Positions 6,078 to 12,947 of a stretch of DNA of 43,055 bases are shown here, piece after piece. Numbering within the stretch: the first letter of the stretch is position 1; every line of letters starts with the position of its first letter. This DNA comes from a virus. The notes beneath the pieces were generated by a model. That model saw only the letters and a program-made list of their open reading frames with translations. It did not search any database and was not told where the DNA came from. The stretch spans positions 1 to 43,055 of IMG/VR virus record IMGVR_UViG_3300047552_001498, one strand, 5' to 3'. A program made the position numbers and the translations under genes.

Positions 6078-6096
6078 CTAGATAAAAGCAGCTTAA

Positions 6097-6135
6097 TAAG
6101 AAGCTCTCCTGTTAAGAAGCTCTCGTATTAGAGAG
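6097..6135. repeat. TAAGAAGCTCTC direct repeat pair plus small hairpin
   Basis: TAAGAAGCTCTC occurs at 6097-6108 and 6113-6124, a 16-base period. The second copy runs into a CTCTC/GAGAG inverted repeat (6120-6124 with 6131-6135). Possible protein-binding sites; nothing more can be said. Confidence 0.5.
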
Positions 6136-6291
6136 TAGAAGAGCAAGCAAGGCTCGAAGCAGCAAGCATCATCGCTAATCGCGGCCCAGCTGTCTGAAGT
6201 GTTCTTAATTGGAAGATGGAAGATAAGAGACTTGGTAATTAAAAAGGACAACCTGAGCAGTTTCGCAATCCGGTGCTAGAACCATTCCTCG

Positions 6292-6335
6292 TTAGCTGCT
6301 TTCTCTCTCTTCCCCGTCTTAGCTGCTTTCTCTCT
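6292..6335. repeat. Pyrimidine-rich direct repeat
   Basis: TTAGCTGCTTTCTCTCT occurs at 6292-6308 and 6319-6335, 27 bases apart, inside a long pyrimidine tract. The complement (GAGAGAAAGCAGC) resembles the purine-rich units of the first non-coding region. Confidence 0.55.
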
Positions 6336-6390
6336 CCTTTTCTCTCTTAGCTTGATTGATTGGAGACAAAAGAGATGCTAAGATGAGATT

Positions 6391-6683
6391 CGTTGCCTGA
6401 GTCTGTAACAGTGTAACAGTGTAACAGGGGCCTCCCTTGGGGCATCGGTCAATTATCTTAGTATCTAGTCTGCAATCTGGCCCTCTTAGCTGCCTGCTTA
6501 GTTATCACCTTATAGGGGGTATTTATAATTTATTATTAAAAAATTAAATACCCCTTCTTATGTATATCAATCATAGCCCCCCTCTCCTGCGCTGGCTTTT
6601 GCAAAAAAGATACTAAGAAAATCGACCCTTCGGGCGAGGGACGGGGGTGTTACAGTGTTACAGTGTTACAAGCTCAGGCTCCG
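6391..6683. other. Candidate replication origin: inverted iteron arrays around an AT-rich hairpin
   Basis: Three direct TGTAACAG units (6404-6427) face three TGTTACAG/A units (6648-6671) in inverted orientation. The inverted similarity continues outward through CCTGAG (left) and CTCAGG (right). Midway lies a hairpin, GGGGTATTTA (6516-6525) with TAAATACCCC (6545-6554), whose 19-base loop is entirely A and T. The gaps from hairpin to arrays are 88 and 93 bases, nearly symmetrical. Repeated initiator sites flanking an AT-rich unwinding element are usual in replication origins. An alternative is an operator complex that controls both divergent promoters. No phage initiator gene of known type is recognised. 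Confidence 0.5.
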
Positions 6684-6734
6684 ATTATGAAGTTAGCATC
6701 TCATCTCTCTAATTAATGAAGCTAAGATTTAATC

Positions 6735-6750
6735 TAGGGGAAAACCCCTA
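6735..6750. repeat. TAGGGG-AAAA-CCCCTA inverted repeat
   Basis: A perfect 6-bp inverted repeat directly abuts the -35 box of the early promoter. Its position suggests an operator, though a weak terminator for readthrough from upstream is also possible. Confidence 0.55.
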
Positions 6751-6779
6751 TTGACTTTTTTCTCAGAAACGATTAACAT
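6751..6779 (+). promoter_or_regulatory. Early promoter of the plus-strand operon
   Basis: TTGACT (6751-6756) is separated by exactly 17 bases from TAACAT (6774-6779), a good sigma70 match. Transcription would start near 6786 and give a leader of about 90 bases before the ATG at 6877. The box lies downstream of the iteron region and next to a perfect inverted repeat. It should be read by host RNA polymerase right after infection. Confidence 0.75.
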
Positions 6780-6811
6780 AGAAAAGCCTAGGGAATCTCT
6801 TGGGCGCTTAA

Positions 6812-6842
6812 TTAAGAAGTGAATAGCTAGATAGCTTCTTAA
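6812..6842 (+). repeat. Leader hairpin of the early transcript
   Basis: TTAAGAAG (6812-6819) pairs with CTTCTTAA (6835-6842) over 8 bp in the 5' leader of the early mRNA. It ends 34 bases before the first start codon. It may stabilise the transcript or be a processing site. Confidence 0.5.
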
Positions 6843-6876
6843 TCTCTTAACCTCTAGCTGATGGAGTTAGTTAATC

Positions 6877-7476
6877 ATGAAACTCGGAGATTCGATCATC
6901 TGGATTCGCTCGAATGAGATTGCTTCTGGAGTTATCTCAAGAATCGGCGCATCCATGCAGGATGGAAAGATTGAGAAGCTGTGGGTCAATCAAGATCTTC
7001 GGCCGGAAGATTTCATTGCTTTCGAGAATGCTCTCCCAGATACTGAAGAGAACAGAACGCTCCTTCACACGATGATCCATCATCCTGAAGGCGTTACTGA
7101 GAGCTTCTTCAAGAATCTGATGCGACAGATTCGAGAAGGCTTTATCCAAGAAGAAACTACCCTAATCGGTGGCTGCGAGAAGTGCATCTTCGATCATCCC
7201 GGCAAAGGATGCATCGCTCTTGGAGCGCCTGATTGCGTCTCTGAAGAAGGCATAAAGTTCTTTAACTTTGTGCCAATCAAGAAGCAAGAAGCTGCTCCTG
7301 CTTTAACGGCGGAATTGACCTTGCAGCGAGTTCCTGAGCTGGGGAGTGAAAGCTGTGTTGGTTGCTTCTTCGAATCTAACGAAGATGCTGGACAGCCCGG
7401 ATGCTTTTCTTTTACCGCTTCGCAGCTCCCTTGCGTCGAAGAGGGTAAAAGATTCATCTGGATCAAGGCAGTCTAA
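6877..7476 (+). CDS. First early protein, with two cysteine-knuckle modules
   Basis: This 199-residue protein has an N-terminal domain of about 95 residues and two four-cysteine clusters: CEKCIFDHPGKGC with a following C (C-x2-C-x8-C-x7-C, about 100-120) and CVGCFF with later cysteines (C-x2-C-x13-C-x9-C, about 160-187). The final segment is RFIWIKAV. Such spacing suggests small zinc-binding knuckles. The same C-x2-C-F module, ending in IWVK, forms the C-terminal half of the protein at 7565. The ATG at 6877 is preceded by TGGAG. It is the first gene after the early promoter, so it is likely made immediately. Function unknown; host takeover or anti-defence is a reasonable guess only. Confidence 0.85.
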   Translation: MKLGDSIIWIRSNEIASGVISRIGASMQDGKIEKLWVNQDLRPEDFIAFENALPDTEENRTLLHTMIHHPEGVTESFFKNLMRQIREGFIQEETTLIGGCEKCIFDHPGKGCIALGAPDCVSEEGIKFFNFVPIKKQEAAPALTAELTLQRVPELGSESCVGCFFESNEDAGQPGCFSFTASQLPCVEEGKRFIWIKAV

Positions 7477-7563
7477 ATGAAAAAAGCAATTGATTTCCTT
7501 CTCTCTCTTGCTGGAGCAATCCTCTTGCTCTGGCTTTGTTTCTTCCTTATCTCAGGAGCCTGA
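7477..7563 (+). CDS. 28-residue single-TM peptide
   Basis: A small frame starts with ATG immediately after the stop of the previous gene (TAAATG) and encodes MKKAID followed by about 20 hydrophobic residues and SGA at the end. It is a probable inner-membrane peptide. Its last codons (TCAGGAGCC) contain the Shine-Dalgarno sequence of the next gene. A second peptide of the same type lies at 7861-7932. Length is below normal gene-calling limits, but tight packing between two genes and a clean membrane segment support it. Confidence 0.65.
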   Translation: MKKAIDFLLSLAGAILLLWLCFFLISGA

Positions 7564-7564
7564 A

Positions 7565-7864
7565 ATGAAAATCAAAGCAGATTATCAAGGCACGCCAGTA
7601 ACTGTCGCTGGCTTCAGCGGCAGGTTTGCAGTTCTCGATTCGGGCGAGCGAGTTCCGCATGCAGAAGTCTTTCAATTTGAAGGAACCTGCATCCAAGAGA
7701 GATTCTCTGACGGAGAATCTCAATACAAAGCAGTTCCGCTGCAAGAAGCTGAGTACCTTTGTACTGGCTGTGCGTTTCGGATCCAGCTTTGCGGAGCCTT
7801 GGCACCATCCTGCATTCAAGCGCAGCGAGCAGACAAGCAAGACATAATCTGGGTGAAAGAATGA
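7565..7864 (+). CDS. Cysteine-knuckle protein related to the first early protein
   Basis: This 99-residue protein has a beta-rich N-terminal half (MKIKADYQGTPVTVAGFSG) and a C-terminal module CTGCAF followed by two more cysteines (C-x2-C-x7-C-x6-C, about 67-83), ending in DIIWVKE. The knuckle and the aromatic end match the modules in the protein at 6877, so the two are probably paralogous in part. I start at ATG 7565, six bases after AGGAG; an earlier ATG in frame would overlap the membrane peptide. It likely binds zinc. Function not known. Confidence 0.8.
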   Translation: MKIKADYQGTPVTVAGFSGRFAVLDSGERVPHAEVFQFEGTCIQERFSDGESQYKAVPLQEAEYLCTGCAFRIQLCGALAPSCIQAQRADKQDIIWVKE

Positions 7865-7932
7865 AAGAATTCCTTCTCTTCTGCTTCATCCTCTTCTGCT
7901 TCACAATCCTTCCAGTTCTTCTAGGAGCTTAA
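7861..7932 (+). CDS. 23-residue single-TM peptide
   Basis: ATG overlaps the preceding stop as ATGA. The product is MKEF followed by a phenylalanine- and leucine-rich membrane segment with two cysteines, ending LLGA. As with the peptide at 7477, its final codons (CTAGGAGCT) carry the Shine-Dalgarno sequence of the next gene. The order knuckle protein then membrane peptide is thus present twice in a row. Small size keeps confidence moderate. Confidence 0.6.
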   Translation: MKEFLLFCFILFCFTILPVLLGA

Positions 7933-7937
7933 ATCAA

Positions 7938-8906
7938 ATGACTGCCCTTTACTGTCAAAAGACAGGACTCAAGATTGCTAATCTTGAATGCATCTCTTCC
8001 TTCGGGGCGCTGCCTTATGCAGCAGCGTGGAAAGAGAGCATCTTTTATCACCCTTGCTTCTCGCTTCCGCCCGTGCGGCTTCTTGCTTTCGCGAGAAGCG
8101 AGCAGCGAAAGCTAGCGAGAATCGAAGATCCAGATGCTACGAATCTTCGAGCAGCTTTTGTAGCAATTCTCGATCAGCTTGGAAGCATTGAGTTCAAAGC
8201 TCCTTGCCTTCCAGAGTACGAGATTGTGCAGACGAATCTTCCTGCGCTCTTCGCTCTTGCTTACTGGAAATTCCAGCTTGAAAGCAAGCGATTCAAATTC
8301 CCAACTTATCGAATAACGAAAGAGACTAGATCTCTTTCTGGCATCAAGGCTTATCTCGATCTCTGCTTCGAGATCAAGCATGAATACGAGACTAGCTCTC
8401 GCACACCGGCCGAAGCAATGGATAGCTTCATGGCTGATAACGCTCTCAAGAAGCTGCGGTCTGGCTGGGTCGCACCCATTACAAATAAAGAACTCTTCAA
8501 ATGGGTGCGAGCTTATCTGCCAGCGAAATACGAAGCAGATGCTCAAGGCTGGATGGCTACGCTCTTCCTTGGCAGCGAGAAGAAGATTCTTCTCTTCGAG
8601 AAGGAAGACATTCAGCTTCTCATCGACATCATTCTCTCTGAATGCCCTGCTGGAACTGGCATGATGAAAGCAGTAGAAGAGAGACTTAATCTCATTCAAA
8701 AGACATGGGCCGACAATAAAGAAGCCTTCTCTGTTGACTTCGAGGAGATGGATCTGGAAGAAGAGCTGATCGAAAGCAGGTCAGTCTCAGCAGCTCCAGC
8801 TTCGACTGAAGAGCCGAAAGAAAAAGACTTCCCCAATAAAGTAGCTTACATCAAAGCCAGAGCTTTCTGGTATCTGAACGAACAAAAGAAGAAGGCCGCA
8901 AAATGA
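7938..8906 (+). CDS. Unknown 322-residue early protein
   Basis: I do not recognise this protein. It begins MTALYCQKTGLKIANLECISSF, with cysteines at about 6, 18 and 40 that might bind metal, followed by a helical body (about 60-270), an acidic stretch (about 272-284) and an alanine-, proline- and lysine-rich tail. AGGAG lies ten bases before the ATG. The next gene overlaps its stop as ATGA, so it is part of the early operon leading into the helicase. No catalytic motif or membrane segment is visible. Conserved-looking early position suggests a replication-accessory role, but this is not supported by sequence. Confidence 0.85.
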   Translation: MTALYCQKTGLKIANLECISSFGALPYAAAWKESIFYHPCFSLPPVRLLAFARSEQRKLARIEDPDATNLRAAFVAILDQLGSIEFKAPCLPEYEIVQTNLPALFALAYWKFQLESKRFKFPTYRITKETRSLSGIKAYLDLCFEIKHEYETSSRTPAEAMDSFMADNALKKLRSGWVAPITNKELFKWVRAYLPAKYEADAQGWMATLFLGSEKKILLFEKEDIQLLIDIILSECPAGTGMMKAVEERLNLIQKTWADNKEAFSVDFEEMDLEEELIESRSVSAAPASTEEPKEKDFPNKVAYIKARAFWYLNEQKKKAAK

Positions 8907-9073
8907 AAAAATCTCATTACAGCGAAGAGACGATCAAAGCTGCAAAGGCTTGGTGGGCTAGCTTGCCGGGCGGCAAGAAGCGTTACCTGAAAGAGCATAA
9001 CAGATTGACGAATGATCTGGCAATCTGTCATTATTACACCGGCTGCATCAAGCCTTACGAAGGAAAGAAATGA
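8903..9073 (+). CDS. Unknown 56-residue basic protein
   Basis: A short frame overlaps both neighbours by ATGA junctions. The product begins MKKSHYSEETIKAAKAWWAS, has a basic middle (PGGKKRYLKEHNR) and two cysteines near the end. The two 4-base overlaps and the absence of another reading support it as a real coupled gene. It may be a small nucleic-acid-binding protein, judged only from charge. Confidence 0.75.
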   Translation: MKKSHYSEETIKAAKAWWASLPGGKKRYLKEHNRLTNDLAICHYYTGCIKPYEGKK

Positions 9074-10806
9074 ACCGCGAACAAATGCTCGCAAGCATCG
9101 AGCGAGCCAAAGCTCTTGTCGAAGCAGCGAAGGTTGCCAAAGCAGAGAAGCTACAAGCAGAAGAAGCAACTCGCATTGCAGCTCTTGGCTTGAAGCAAGC
9201 AGTTGCAATGCCTTCTTCTGTCAAGACAAACAGCTCGATGACATGGAATCCTGAGCAGCAGATGGCAATCGATTATGGCTTCTATGGAAGGAGCTTCAAT
9301 CTGATCGGTGCGGCCGGGACAGGAAAGACAACAACGCTGAAGGCTATTTTGCAAGGCATGATCGAAGGCCACAAGATTCCGCCATTGCATGTAGCAACCA
9401 AGCATCTTGCAGCAGGTGCTCCGGGCGTGGCTCTTATCTCTTACACGCGAAGAGCAGTCAGGAACATTGCAAAGCAGATGCCTGAATATCTCAAGCCGCA
9501 TTGCATCACCTTTCATAAGCTGGTGGAATACGAGCCAGAGTATTACACAGAATGGGATGCAGAGAAGGAGATTGAAGTTAACAAGATGCGATTCGCTCCC
9601 GGTCGTAATCGCTTCAATCCTCTTCCCGGATCTCTCAAGCTGATTGTTGTCGATGAAGCATCTATGCTGTCAATCGATTACTTCAATGAATTGCTTGCAG
9701 CTTTGCCTGATCCTTCGCAAGTGCAATTCATCTTCCTTGGTGATCTCAACCAGCTTCCGCCCGTCTATGGACAAGCTATCTTGGGGAAGATGCTTCTTCA
9801 GCTTCCGATCATCGAGCTGACTCGCGTCTATCGTCAAGCGTTGGAATCTCCAATCATCTCGCTTGCTCTGGCAGTGAAGGACAATAACTTCTCTTCCTTG
9901 CAAGCAGACATTCGAGATAAAGTCTTCACCATCGAAGGCGGTCCTATCGATCTGCTGAATGTCTCTAACAAGACTACTCTCTATCGAGAAGGCAGAGGCA
10001 AAGTTACTCTGCATCCTTGGAAGAAGGTGCTGGATAAGGAAGATGCTTTGATGGTGATGCAAAGCCAGCTTGGCAGGTGGATGGCATCAGGCGATTATGA
10101 TCCAGAGCAAGACCTTGTTCTCTGCCCTTGGAATAAGAGCTTCGGAACAGACGAACTTAATCTGGCGATTGCAAATCACATCTCCAAGACGCAAGGCAAG
10201 ATGGTGCATGAAGTGATTGCAGGCTTCAATAAATTCTACTTTGCAGTTGGCGATAAGCTGCTGGTGGACAAGCAAGAAGCGATCATCCTTGAGATCACTC
10301 GCAATCCTCGTTATCTTGGCAAGCATCCGCAACCAGCTAGCACTACAATGAATCGCTGGGGAGCAGGTGGAACTGGCGATGGGGGCTTCGGTGATGACAT
10401 CACTGATGATGACATTGATCTGATGCTTGCACATGCTGCTGAAGTAGAAGATCGGACGACGGAAGCAAGTCACTGCATCAAGGTTCTCTTCCTTGACACT
10501 GACGAAGAAGAGACGCTTACCAAATCAGCAGAGCTGAATGGAGCTTCTTTTGCCTACGCAACCACCGTGCATAAAGCGCAAGGCAGCGAGTGCCGGAGAG
10601 TCTTCATCATCACACACGATTGCCATGCAGCAATGTGCTCTCGCGAACTTATCTACACTGCAATCACGCGCGCAGCGGAAGAGCTTTACATCGTGATGCC
10701 TCCGAAGCTGCTGGCAAAGAGCGCAGCTAAGCCGCGCATCAAGGGCGATACTCTCGCTGCGAAGCTGGAGTTCTTCAATTCGAGACTTCAGGAGAAGGCA
10801 GAATGA
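9070..10806 (+). CDS. SF1 DNA helicase, RecD/Dda-like
   Basis: This 578-residue protein is a superfamily 1 helicase that would unwind DNA 5' to 3' if it follows its RecD2/Dda relatives. Motifs appear in order: Walker A GAAGTGKTTT (80-89), Walker B VVDEAS (193-198), motif III GDLNQLPPV (224-232), TRVYRQ (251-256), the 2A-domain signature TTVHKAQGSE (about 506-515) and ITRAAEELY (about 539-547). The first 55 residues are an alanine-rich charged helix, outside the core. A glycine/acid-rich insert (about 425-455) separates the two halves. It follows the gene at 8903 with an ATGA overlap and precedes a GNAT gene the same way. Role in replication or recombination is well supported by family. Confidence 0.93.
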   Translation: MNREQMLASIERAKALVEAAKVAKAEKLQAEEATRIAALGLKQAVAMPSSVKTNSSMTWNPEQQMAIDYGFYGRSFNLIGAAGTGKTTTLKAILQGMIEGHKIPPLHVATKHLAAGAPGVALISYTRRAVRNIAKQMPEYLKPHCITFHKLVEYEPEYYTEWDAEKEIEVNKMRFAPGRNRFNPLPGSLKLIVVDEASMLSIDYFNELLAALPDPSQVQFIFLGDLNQLPPVYGQAILGKMLLQLPIIELTRVYRQALESPIISLALAVKDNNFSSLQADIRDKVFTIEGGPIDLLNVSNKTTLYREGRGKVTLHPWKKVLDKEDALMVMQSQLGRWMASGDYDPEQDLVLCPWNKSFGTDELNLAIANHISKTQGKMVHEVIAGFNKFYFAVGDKLLVDKQEAIILEITRNPRYLGKHPQPASTTMNRWGAGGTGDGGFGDDITDDDIDLMLAHAAEVEDRTTEASHCIKVLFLDTDEEETLTKSAELNGASFAYATTVHKAQGSECRRVFIITHDCHAAMCSRELIYTAITRAAEELYIVMPPKLLAKSAAKPRIKGDTLAAKLEFFNSRLQEKAE

Positions 10807-11114
10807 AGCTTTGTTACAAAGTCGTCGCAGATGATGGCAGCATCGCAGGAACCGCAGATGTTATCTTTGCTGGCCACGAGTGCTATTTCGATTATTTTAT
10901 CACTGCTGTGCTCGTCAAGCCTAACATGCGAAGACGTGGTTACGGAACTAAACTACTTCAAGAAATCTGCAAGGAAGCAGACGCAATTAAAGCCTCTCTT
11001 GCTCTCGACGTTCTGAGCAGTGGAGAGATGACTAACGAAGAGCTGAAAAACTGGTACTGGAAATTCGGCTTCATCATCTCAGATGACATGATGATTAGAA
11101 AGGCAAAGAAATGA
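10803..11114 (+). CDS. GNAT-family N-acetyltransferase
   Basis: This 103-residue protein contains the acetyl-CoA binding motif A, VKPNMRRRGYGTKLLQEIC (about 38-56), with the R-x-x-G-x-G/A loop, and a C-terminal NWYWKFGF typical of motif B. It is short, close to a minimal GNAT domain. The substrate is unknown; phage GNATs can modify host proteins or small molecules. Translationally coupled to the helicase by an ATGA overlap. Confidence 0.8.
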   Translation: MKLCYKVVADDGSIAGTADVIFAGHECYFDYFITAVLVKPNMRRRGYGTKLLQEICKEADAIKASLALDVLSSGEMTNEELKNWYWKFGFIISDDMMIRKAKK

Positions 11115-11263
11115 AAGTAGCTGTTACTGTCACTGTCAAGGTCGAGCTTGATGTTGGAGAAGACTCCTTGCAGGATGTCGAAGCAGCTGTCAAGGATGAT
11201 CCCTATCTTTGGATGGAGCTTGACGCTGCAATCTGGACAATCGAGGTGAAGCCATGCGAGTAG
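11111..11263 (+). CDS. Unknown 50-residue acidic protein
   Basis: The ATG overlaps the GNAT stop (ATGA) and the frame encodes a valine-rich strand (MKVAVTVTVKVELDV) followed by an acidic helix and a C-terminal strand IWTIEVK. The beta-alpha-beta pattern suggests a small folded domain. It overlaps the next gene by 10 bases and carries that gene's GAGGTGA ribosome site. Function unknown. Confidence 0.7.
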   Translation: MKVAVTVTVKVELDVGEDSLQDVEAAVKDDPYLWMELDAAIWTIEVKPCE

Positions 11264-11553
11264 ATGAATTTATTGTCGAGACGCTCAAAGAAGCAAGCGT
11301 CTTGAAGACAATTGCTTGGCAGGTAGTTGCCTTCAAAACCGCCTTCAAGCGTCGGCCGAATCTTGTGGAAGTATCTCGATTGCTCAAGCCTGCTGTCTGC
11401 AAGGAGCTTATCCTCGATCATGGCATGTCTCCTGATGCAGCTGTTGTCGAGCCTCTTTGGCTTGATGACGTGCCTATAATCTTCACTAAATTAGAGGAAG
11501 GAACTTTTGTCGAAGTACAGGGAAGCAAAGGTCGAGCGCTAGTAGTGCTCTAA
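11254..11553 (+). CDS. Unknown 99-residue protein
   Basis: This protein is not recognised. It has an N-terminal helix (MRVDEFIVETLKEASVLKTI), a basic segment (FKTAFKRRPN) and a beta-rich C-terminus (VPIIFTKLEEGTFVEVQGSKG) that looks like a small barrel or SH3-like strand set. ATG at 11254 follows GAGG by seven bases. It is the last gene before the internal promoter at 11573. Confidence 0.75.
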   Translation: MRVDEFIVETLKEASVLKTIAWQVVAFKTAFKRRPNLVEVSRLLKPAVCKELILDHGMSPDAAVVEPLWLDDVPIIFTKLEEGTFVEVQGSKGRALVVL

Positions 11554-11572
11554 TAAGAAGCCGGGCGGGGGG

Positions 11573-11601
11573 TTGACACGCCCTCCGGTATCGTGCATAA
11601 T
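11573..11601 (+). promoter_or_regulatory. Strong internal promoter before the abundant unknown protein
   Basis: Consensus TTGACA (11573-11578), a 17-base spacer, then CATAAT (11596-11601). Transcription would start near 11608 and give a leader of about 47 bases that ends in AAGGA, seven bases before the ATG at 11655. This is the best -35 match in the genome together with the one at 16664. Confidence 0.85.
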
Positions 11602-11654
11602 ACATACTCCTAGGAAATTCTTCTTAGGGCAATCAACCAACCAAGGAAATCAAG

Positions 11655-12314
11655 ATGGAACAACCCGTCATCGCAACCGGCACCGCAAGCAACCAGCTGT
11701 TTTCGTTCTTCTTCCGTACCGACAAGGTGCGTGACGATGAAGGCAAGGTGATTGGCACCGGCCGCAAGCATCCCGATGTGAAAGCAACGCTGCCGATTCC
11801 CACCTACGCCGACATGATCGTTGCGTTGCAGCAAGGCGGCAAAGAAGCAGAGCTGCTGCTGGAAGGCGTGATCGCACTGATCGACACCGCCGCTCGCAAC
11901 CAGATCAACGACTGGCGCGAAGCCAACGGCCTTGACAAGGACTTCACTGCCAACGACTTCGATCTCAGCAAGCTGACGCTGACTGCAATTGCCAACACTC
12001 CCAAGGGTGAACGCGGCGGTCCTGCTATCAGCGATGATGACTGGACTGCCTTCTTGGAAGACTACCGTCACACGATGGTGGATCTGGTGGGCTACGATGC
12101 CAAGCGTGTCAATCTGGCCATCATGCATCTGAAGGTGCAATTCCGTCGCATCAAGAACGACAAGGCAGCAGTCCAGAAGCTGCTGGACCTGCTCAACATC
12201 TGGGCTACCAAGACCGAGAACTTGGAGGACTACGTGCAGTGCTACGAGGCGCTGTGCAACAAGGCCAAGAAGTACATCACGGCCGAAGAAAAGGATCTCA
12301 GCTCCGCGCTGTAA
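11655..12314 (+). CDS. Unknown 219-residue protein, predicted to be highly expressed
   Basis: I cannot name this protein. It is largely helical: LLLEGVIALIDTAARNQINDWREANG (about 74-98, shown here only in part as a helix), FDLSKLTLTAIA (about 105-116), DDDWTAFLEDY (about 130-140) and a lysine-rich C-terminal helix. It has its own near-consensus promoter, a good ribosome site and a hairpin after the stop, and uses CTG, CGT and ACC codons more than its neighbours. These signs suggest high abundance, as for an SSB or another stoichiometric DNA-binding or host-inhibiting protein. The early-region protein at 5136 has a vaguely similar segment order. Confidence 0.88.
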   Translation: MEQPVIATGTASNQLFSFFFRTDKVRDDEGKVIGTGRKHPDVKATLPIPTYADMIVALQQGGKEAELLLEGVIALIDTAARNQINDWREANGLDKDFTANDFDLSKLTLTAIANTPKGERGGPAISDDDWTAFLEDYRHTMVDLVGYDAKRVNLAIMHLKVQFRRIKNDKAAVQKLLDLLNIWATKTENLEDYVQCYEALCNKAKKYITAEEKDLSSAL

Positions 12315-12352
12315 ATCCGAAGGGGCTTGGCAACAGGCCCTTTTAGATTTAC
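12311..12352 (+). terminator. Hairpin after the abundant unknown gene, possible weak terminator
   Basis: GTAAATC (12311-12317) pairs with GATTTAC (12346-12352), and inside it AAGGG pairs with CCCTT (12320-12324 with 12338-12342), followed by TTTT. The stop codon lies in the left arm. The short T-run makes it a weak terminator or a 3'-end stabiliser. Confidence 0.5.
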
Positions 12353-12367
12353 CGTGGAGAAGACAAG

Positions 12368-12718
12368 ATGTTTAAGCTGAGAGAGACAGTCGAATATGCT
12401 TTCGCTGGCAAGGTGCTTGTCGGCGTCATTACTGCAATTGCACACAACAGCGTTCGCATCGATGACGGTGCTGAATGGCTTCCTGTGTCACGTTGCTTGC
12501 GTGTTCGCAGCCATCACACATCCCTGCAAGACCGCTTCCAATCGGTGCTTCAGCACATGCAAGCAGATCTTGCTATTCGGCTGGAGTATTTCTGCTTCTC
12601 TCCTACAGCCAATCAGCTTGAATCGGTAACGGAGCATCTTGAACTCTACAAGTTCACTGCTTCGATGACTGACAAGCATATGCAAGAGCAAGCCATTGCT
12701 CAGTGGCACGGTGTCTAA
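12368..12718 (+). CDS. Unknown 116-residue protein
   Basis: This protein starts at ATG 12368, eight bases after GGAG. The N-terminal 45 residues look beta-rich (TVEYAFAGKVLVGVITAIAHNSVRI) like a small barrel, and the rest is helical with two histidine pairs. The N-terminal pattern resembles short SH3-like phage domains, but no family can be named. It is the first of a run of small tightly packed genes. Confidence 0.75.
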   Translation: MFKLRETVEYAFAGKVLVGVITAIAHNSVRIDDGAEWLPVSRCLRVRSHHTSLQDRFQSVLQHMQADLAIRLEYFCFSPTANQLESVTEHLELYKFTASMTDKHMQEQAIAQWHGV

Positions 12719-12947
12719 TCCGGCCGAACTCTACAGTTCCTTATTCGCCGGCAAGAAACTTCGCATCGCTTTATCTTCACGCAGCGAATTTAACTCGCTT
12801 CGCGTGCAGCTTGCACGGTATCATCGTGAAGTGAAATCTCTCACTGATGATTCCTTGTGCGCACGCTTCGACGGAAGTAGCGGAACATTCTGGCTAGGCC
12901 CCGCAAGGAAGCATGTAGATTATACAATCATCGAGGAATCTGACTAA
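12696..12947 (+). CDS. Unknown 83-residue protein, start uncertain
   Basis: The frame may begin at TTG 12696 or GTG 12711; neither has a clear Shine-Dalgarno sequence, and both overlap the previous gene. The product has a basic helical middle (LRIALSSRSEFNSLRVQLAR) and a beta-like end. The next gene follows as TAATG, which supports translation through it. Function unknown. Confidence 0.6.
   Translation: MLSGTVSNPAELYSSLFAGKKLRIALSSRSEFNSLRVQLARYHREVKSLTDDSLCARFDGSSGTFWLGPARKHVDYTIIEESD

Larger units (their letters stand above)
5736..6876. other. Non-coding region 2: divergent promoters, iterons and AT-rich hairpin
   Basis: About 1,140 bases without a credible gene separate the isolated minus-strand operon from the early plus-strand operon. 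Features include TATAAT for the minus direction, TGTAACAG-type repeats in three places (5832, 6404, 6648), several hairpins, pyrimidine-rich repeats (6292-6335), an AT-only hairpin loop (6526-6544) and a good early promoter (6751-6779). The arrangement suggests a combined origin of replication and early control region. Confidence 0.75.

Noticed and set aside
7490-7864. Longer version of the knuckle protein starting at 7490
   Set aside because: It would overlap the membrane peptide and lacks a ribosome site; AGGAG fits ATG 7565.
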